Assembly: GCA_002393955.1 (NCBI GenBank) | Contig: DGSK01000001.1 | Coordinates: forward strand, 164,356 to 228,355 | Source: Lachnospiraceae bacterium UBA4364 | GTDB lineage: Bacteria > Bacillota > Clostridia > Lachnospirales > Lachnospiraceae | Length of the DNA: 64,000 nucleotides | Direction of reading: 5' to 3' | Shown: positions 59,488 to 64,000 of the stretch, piece after piece | Layout: each line of letters opens with the position of its first letter | How positions within the stretch are numbered: position 1 is the first letter of the stretch | Position numbers and translations under genes: made by a program | Notes under the pieces: generated by a model | Told to the model about the DNA's origin: nothing | Databases searched by the model: none | Seen by the model: only the letters and a program-made list of their open reading frames with translations

Positions 59488-61158
59488 TCAGTCTTTCCCG
59501 GGTATCTTAAGTATTGCCCCGGTATTTCCGGAAGTAACAAGTTCACGGTATCTTGCAAGATATCCCGTAACCTCCTTTGTTACAGGTTTCCACTCTGCCT
59601 TTCTCTTAGCCATCTCTTCATCGGATATCTTAACATCCAGCTTGTTGGCCGGGATATCGATTGAGATAATATCTCCTTCATGAACAAATGCTATGGGTCC
59701 GCCCACTGCAGCCTCAGGTGAAACATGACCTATGGAAGCTCCCCTTGAAGCACCGGAAAATCTTCCGTCTGTGATAAGTGCAACAGATGCGCCAAGTCCC
59801 ATTCCCGCTATTGCAGATGTAGGATTGAGCATTTCCCTCATTCCGGGACCGCCCTTAGGTCCTTCATATCTGATGACAACAACATCGCCTTCCTTTATCT
59901 TGCCGCCAAGGATTGCAGCAATTGCATCCTCTTCACAGTCAAATACCCTTGCAGGACCTTCGTGAACCATCATTTCAGGAACAACTGCACTTCTCTTTAC
60001 GATACCTGTATCAGGTGCCAGATTACCCTTAAGAACAGCAATTCCGCCGTTGGGCATAAACGGATCATCAATAGGCCTGATTACCTCAGGATCCTTGTTT
60101 ACAGCATCCTTAATATTTTCTCCGACAGTATTACCTGTAACGGTCATGCATTCTGTCTTCAGGAGACCTTTTTTATTCAGCTCATTCATAACAGCATATA
60201 CACCGCCGGCCTCATTTAAGTCCTCCATATATGTAGGACCTGCAGGTGCAAGATGGCAGAGATTAGGAGTCCTGTCGGAAACCTCATTTGCAATTTCCAT
60301 ATTGATCTCTATGCCTGCCTCATGAGCAATAGCAGGAAGATGAAGCATTGTATTTGTGGAGCATCCCAGCGCCATATCTACTGTCAGTGCATTCATGAAT
60401 GCATCTTCAGTCATTATATCCCTGGGACGGATATTCTTCTCAAGCATCTCCATTACTTTATATCCGGCCGTCTTAGCCAGGCGTATACGTGCAGAGTAAA
60501 CAGCAGGAATGGTTCCGTTTCCGCGGAGTCCCATACCGATTGCTTCAGTCAGGCAGTTCATTGAGTTGGCAGTATACATACCGGAACAGGAACCGCATGT
60601 AGGGCAGACTTTTTCCTCGTATTCAGCCAGCTTTTCTTCCGTCATTGTACCGGCAGACACGGAGCCTACAGCCTCAAACATTGAGGAAAGGGATCTCTTC
60701 CTTCCGTCAACACGGCCTGCCAGCATGGGACCGCCTGAAACAAATACTGTAGGAATATTAACCCTTGCCGCAGCCATTAAAAGTCCGGGAACATTCTTGT
60801 CACAGTTAGGAATCATTACAAGTGCATCAAAGCCGTGAGCCCTTGCAAGACACTCTGTTGAATCAGCGATCAGGTCACGGGTTACCAATGAATATTTCAT
60901 CCCCGTATGGCCCATGGCTATTCCGTCACATACAGCAATGGCAGGCATTACTACAGGCATTCCTCCTGCTTCAGCAACGCCAAGCTTTACAGCTTCAGTG
61001 ATCTTATCGATATTCATATGTCCGGGCACAATCTCATTGAACGATGAAATAATACCGATCAAAGGCTTTTTCTTTTCTTCCTCGGTAAAGCCAAGTGCAT
61101 TAAACAAACTTCTGTGAGGTGCCTGCTGCAAGCCTCTGAGTACTGCATCACTGTTCAT
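59488..61158 (-). CDS. ilvD: Dihydroxy-acid dehydratase
   Basis: This iron-sulfur enzyme acts third in valine and isoleucine synthesis. Cluster cysteines are in PNCDKNVPG and CPTCGSCSGMYTANSM, and the substrate loop is DGRFSGASRGASIGHVSPEA. At 556 residues it is normal. AAGGAGG precedes the ATG. It follows leuB by 45 bases. The call is firm. Confidence 0.96.
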   Translation of the reverse strand: MNSDAVLRGLQQAPHRSLFNALGFTEEEKKKPLIGIISSFNEIVPGHMNIDKITEAVKLGVAEAGGMPVVMPAIAVCDGIAMGHTGMKYSLVTRDLIADSTECLARAHGFDALVMIPNCDKNVPGLLMAAARVNIPTVFVSGGPMLAGRVDGRKRSLSSMFEAVGSVSAGTMTEEKLAEYEEKVCPTCGSCSGMYTANSMNCLTEAIGMGLRGNGTIPAVYSARIRLAKTAGYKVMEMLEKNIRPRDIMTEDAFMNALTVDMALGCSTNTMLHLPAIAHEAGIEINMEIANEVSDRTPNLCHLAPAGPTYMEDLNEAGGVYAVMNELNKKGLLKTECMTVTGNTVGENIKDAVNKDPEVIRPIDDPFMPNGGIAVLKGNLAPDTGIVKRSAVVPEMMVHEGPARVFDCEEDAIAAILGGKIKEGDVVVIRYEGPKGGPGMREMLNPTSAIAGMGLGASVALITDGRFSGASRGASIGHVSPEAAVGGPIAFVHEGDIISIDIPANKLDVKISDEEMAKRKAEWKPVTKEVTGYLARYRELVTSGNTGAILKIPGKD

Positions 61159-61203
61159 TGTTTCCTCCTTCTACCGCATTCATGCGGCGCTTTGAATGTT
61201 CTT

Positions 61204-62286
61204 TTATATACGTTCTGCGATCAGGTCACCCATTTCCCTGCAGCCTACTTTTCTGCAGCCTTCAGACATGATGTCGCCTGTTCTGTAACCATCCTTTAAT
61301 ACCTTATCTACAGCTGACTCTATGGCATCAGCTTCTTTATCAAGATCAAAGCTGTACCTGAGCATCATTGCCGCTGAAAGTATGGTTGCGATTGGATTAG
61401 CCAGATCCTTGCCTGCAATGTCCGGTGCTGAACCGTGGCTGGGCTCATAAAGCCCGAACTTTGTATCATTCAGTGAAGCACTGGCAAGCATTCCTATAGA
61501 TCCTGTCACCATTGATGCCTCATCTGAAAGAATATCACCGAACATATTCTCTGTAAGGATAACATCAAACTGCGAAGGATCCTTTACAAGCTGCATTGCG
61601 CAGTTGTCCACCAGCATATGCTCAAGGGTAACCTCGGGGAAATCCTTTGCCACTTCGTTTACCACAGCCCTCCAGAGCCTTGATGAATCCAGTACATTTG
61701 CCTTGTCGACACTTGTTACTTTTCTGCGTCTCTTCATGGCAATCTCGAACCCTTTTATGGCGATCCTGCGGATTTCTGCCTCCGAATATGTAAGAGTATC
61801 CGTAGCAACTTTCTGTCCGTCTTTTTCCACTGTATGTCTTTCACCGAAATACAGTCCACCTGTAAGCTCACGCATGATAAGCATATCGAATCCCTTAACG
61901 GATATCTCTTCCTTTAACGGACACGCCCCTCTGAGTTCGGGATAAAGGATTGCCGGACGCAAGTTTGCAAAAAGCCCCAGGCTTTTTCTTATCTTAAGGA
62001 GTCCGGCCTCGGGTCTCTTTTCCGGCGGGAGCTTATACCAGGGTGAAGTATTGGTATCTCCTCCTATTGAACCCATCAGCACTGCGTCGGCAACCTTTGC
62101 AGTCTCTATTGCCTCATCAGTAAGGGGCACACCGTGCACATCAATGGACGCACCACCCATAAGAATATCGGTAAAAACCATTTCATGGCCGCCTGTCTCA
62201 GCCACTTTATTCAGTACTTTCTTTGCTTCCGTAACTATTTCGGGACCGATACCGTCACCGGGGATACATACAATATTCAGCTTCAT
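61204..62286 (-). CDS. leuB: 3-isopropylmalate dehydrogenase
   Basis: It oxidises and decarboxylates 3-isopropylmalate in leucine synthesis. IPGDGIGPEIV opens the protein, MRELTGGLYFGERH is the substrate loop, and the NAD-binding end has EPSHGSAPDIAGKDLANP. At 360 residues it is normal. GCGAGG precedes the ATG. It follows yajC by only 17 bases, an unusual neighbour. leuA and leuCD are not in this window. Confidence 0.96.
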   Translation of the reverse strand: MKLNIVCIPGDGIGPEIVTEAKKVLNKVAETGGHEMVFTDILMGGASIDVHGVPLTDEAIETAKVADAVLMGSIGGDTNTSPWYKLPPEKRPEAGLLKIRKSLGLFANLRPAILYPELRGACPLKEEISVKGFDMLIMRELTGGLYFGERHTVEKDGQKVATDTLTYSEAEIRRIAIKGFEIAMKRRRKVTSVDKANVLDSSRLWRAVVNEVAKDFPEVTLEHMLVDNCAMQLVKDPSQFDVILTENMFGDILSDEASMVTGSIGMLASASLNDTKFGLYEPSHGSAPDIAGKDLANPIATILSAAMMLRYSFDLDKEADAIESAVDKVLKDGYRTGDIMSEGCRKVGCREMGDLIAERI

Positions 62287-62303
62287 GATAAATTAACCTC
62301 GCT

Positions 62304-62636
62304 TTATTTTTCTGCTTTTTCTACCTGAGCGATAGCAGATTTTCTCATGGGGATACGGCAGTTCTTATTGCTTCCAAACTCAACGATAACATCTTCTTCA
62401 GTAATATCGATAAGTACGCCGTAAAAACCGCTTGTCGTAACTACAACATCACCGACTTCCATCTCCTGCAGCATCTCCTGCATCTTCTTCTGTTCCTTCT
62501 TCTGGGGACGGATCATAAAAAAGTAAAAAATCGCAAGCATTGCCACTATCGAAATACCGTAAGTAAGCCCCACGCTGCCCATTCCGCCGCCTTCAGCTCC
62601 GCCTGCCGCTTCTGTAAGTAACATATTGATATCCAT
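62304..62636 (-). CDS. yajC: Preprotein translocase subunit YajC
   Basis: This small SecDF partner in the inner membrane has one helix (about 25-44, GISIVAMLAIFYFFMIRPQKKEQKK), an N-terminal Gly-rich stretch and a C-terminal conserved domain (GDVVVTTSGFYGVLIDI). At 110 residues it is normal. AGGAGG precedes the ATG. It lies downstream of tgt, as in many bacteria; secD and secF are not downstream here. Confidence 0.92.
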   Translation of the reverse strand: MDINMLLTEAAGGAEGGGMGSVGLTYGISIVAMLAIFYFFMIRPQKKEQKKMQEMLQEMEVGDVVVTTSGFYGVLIDITEEDVIVEFGSNKNCRIPMRKSAIAQVEKAEK

Positions 62637-62665
62637 AATTTTTCCTCCTAGAACTGATACTTTTC

Positions 62666-62685
62666 GCCGAAAAACACTTTTCGGC
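62666..62685 (-). other. Hairpin upstream of yajC
   Basis: GCCGAAAA and TTTTCGGC form a perfect eight-base stem with a four-base loop about 20 bases before the yajC ribosome site. It lacks a T-run, so it is not a classic terminator. Confidence 0.45.
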
Positions 62686-62784
62686 AGCTAATTTGTTATC
62701 TTATCATAAATGTACGATATCCGCCACACTTAGCTTATCATTTTTACACTTTTGATATTCCGATAATAACTGATGCGATTTTTG

Positions 62785-63924
62785 TCATTCTCCGTTATCA
62801 CCTGCCAGAGCTTCCAGCTTATGCTTCTTATACATTGCAAACACTCCGCCTTCTATCGCATCCCTTATCTCCTTCATAAGGTGATTGTAAAAATACAGAT
62901 TATGAAGCACACAGAGTCTCATTCCAAGCATTTCCTTTGCCTTCAGCAGATGCCTGATATATGCCCTGGAAAAGCGCCTGCAGGCCGGACACTGACATCC
63001 TTCTTCGATAGGCCGGTCATCTGTTTCGTATTTAGCATTCATAAGATTGATCTTGCCCTTATTGGTATACAGATGAGCGTGCCGTCCGTTTCTCGTGGGA
63101 TAGACGCAGTCGAAGAAATCCACGCCGCGGTCCACTGCCTCAAGGATATTGGCAGGGGTTCCGACACCCATAAGATAAACCGGCTTGTTCTGAGGCAGAT
63201 ACGGAACCACTTCGTCGAGTATGTGATACATTTCTTCATGACTCTCACCAACCGCCAGTCCGCCTACGGCATATCCCGGCAGATCCATTTCCGTGATGCG
63301 CTTCGCATGTTCTATACGTATATCCGGAAATATAGCCCCCTGATTTATTCCGAAAAGGAGCTGTTCTTTATTAATGGTATCTTCCAGGGAATTAAGCCTG
63401 TCCATTTCCTTCCGGCATCTCTCCAGCCACCTGGTAGTACGGTCAACACTCGGCTGCACATACGACCTGTCTGCAAGTGCCGGAGGACACTCGTCAAAAG
63501 CCATCGCTATGGTAGATCCCAGATTGGACTGTATCTGCATGCTTTCCTCAGGTCCCATGAAAATCTTTCTGCCGTCAATGTGGGACTGGAATGTCACGCC
63601 CTCTTCCTTTATGCGTCTCAGCCCGGCCAGTGAAAACACCTGAAAACCGCCCGAATCTGTCAGAATAGGCTTGTTCCAGCTCATGAACTTATGTAGCCCG
63701 CCCATCTTTTTTATGATCTCGTCTCCGGGGCGAACATGGAGATGATAAGTATTTGAGAGTTCCACCTGTGTTCCGATATTCTCAAGATCTTCAGCTGACA
63801 CAGCCCCCTTAATGGCAGCAACCGTTCCCACATTCATAAAAACCGGTGTCTGAATAGTTCCATGGACAGTTTCCATCACCGCCCTTTTTGCACGCCCCTC
63901 TGTTGTGATCACTTCGTATTTCAA
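62785..63924 (-). CDS. tgt: tRNA-guanine transglycosylase
   Basis: It exchanges guanine for preQ1 at position 34 of GUN tRNAs. The active-site region shows LTDSGGFQVFSLAGLRRI and MAFDECPP, with the second catalytic Asp near FFDCVYPTRNGRHA. The zinc site is CQCPACRRFSRAYIRHL. At 379 residues it is normal. The start is TTG with GGAGG upstream. yajC follows. The call is firm. Confidence 0.96.
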   Translation of the reverse strand: MKYEVITTEGRAKRAVMETVHGTIQTPVFMNVGTVAAIKGAVSAEDLENIGTQVELSNTYHLHVRPGDEIIKKMGGLHKFMSWNKPILTDSGGFQVFSLAGLRRIKEEGVTFQSHIDGRKIFMGPEESMQIQSNLGSTIAMAFDECPPALADRSYVQPSVDRTTRWLERCRKEMDRLNSLEDTINKEQLLFGINQGAIFPDIRIEHAKRITEMDLPGYAVGGLAVGESHEEMYHILDEVVPYLPQNKPVYLMGVGTPANILEAVDRGVDFFDCVYPTRNGRHAHLYTNKGKINLMNAKYETDDRPIEEGCQCPACRRFSRAYIRHLLKAKEMLGMRLCVLHNLYFYNHLMKEIRDAIEGGVFAMYKKHKLEALAGDNGE

Positions 63925-64000
63925 ATCTTCCTCCGTCTTTCTACTGCTTCCGTTTGCTTATCTGACATTCCGCCATTTAGGATGCAGACATCGAACGTAG

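Noticed and set aside
62773..63633. A 286-codon plus-strand open frame opposite tgt
   Set aside because: It mirrors the tgt coding sequence, has no ribosome site and no family features.

Overview
The window looks like a chromosome segment from a low-to-mid GC Firmicute of the family Lachnospiraceae, possibly near Butyrivibrio. This is inferred from gene content: a BspA-type leucine-rich repeat surface protein beside a class B sortase, the cmk-ispH-rpsA cluster, a type II NADP isocitrate dehydrogenase, and a sodium-pump decarboxylase operon whose OadG subunit is a lipoprotein. Strong AGGAGG-type ribosome sites precede most genes. I found about 45 protein genes and one tRNA. All but three protein genes lie on the minus strand; the exceptions start at 23153, 25207 and 35639. 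No gene-free stretch exceeds about 300 bases, and I saw no prophage, insertion sequence, rRNA or CRISPR array.

Layout on the minus strand, read from high to low coordinate. 63.9-57.6 kb: tgt, yajC, leuB, ilvD and ilvB (tRNA modification, secretion, branched-chain amino acids). 57.4-53.7 kb: serC and serA, a strong terminator, then a DUF1015 gene. 53.6-49.9 kb: a branching-enzyme-like protein that has lost most of its catalytic residues, followed directly by an MscS channel. 49.9-45.6 kb: tRNA-Thr(CGT), a secreted repeat/CHAP-like protein, alaS and rpsU. 45.4-42.8 kb: a metallophosphoesterase, scpA and scpB. 42.7-37.2 kb: a five-gene sodium-pump operon with two different carboxyltransferase subunits, one biotin carrier, one beta subunit and a lipoprotein OadG. 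37.0-33.9 kb: an RpiR-type regulator and a flavoprotein. 33.8-27.4 kb: a chemoreceptor with an amino-acid-type dCache motif, a SPOR-like lipoprotein, cmk, ispH and rpsA. 27.2-26.4 kb: cheR. 25.1-14.6 kb: a cell-surface block with a GH25-like protein, an AP2/dead-HNH protein, a class B sortase, an 1830-residue LRR protein that is its probable substrate, and a second LRR protein. 14.5-0 kb: icd, a coiled-coil protein, nnr, alr, a CNNM-type transporter, then yebC, a GT2 glycosyltransferase, an acidic unknown, ftsK and fhs.

How the genes may work together: the decarboxylase operon should couple decarboxylation or transcarboxylation to Na+ export. The surface block displays a giant LRR protein on peptidoglycan, and its leader carries a good match to a flagellar-type sigma-D promoter, which would link adhesin expression to motility; a chemoreceptor and cheR lie nearby. 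The leu/ilv/ser genes supply amino acids.

The most unusual items are the catalytically degenerate GlgB-like protein upstream of mscS, the AP2-HNH-AP2 protein whose nuclease centre is lost, a dispersed repeat with a GTGGGAAGTTT core found at three places, and the dual-carboxyltransferase sodium pump. All functional calls rest on motif recognition by eye; no database search was run.
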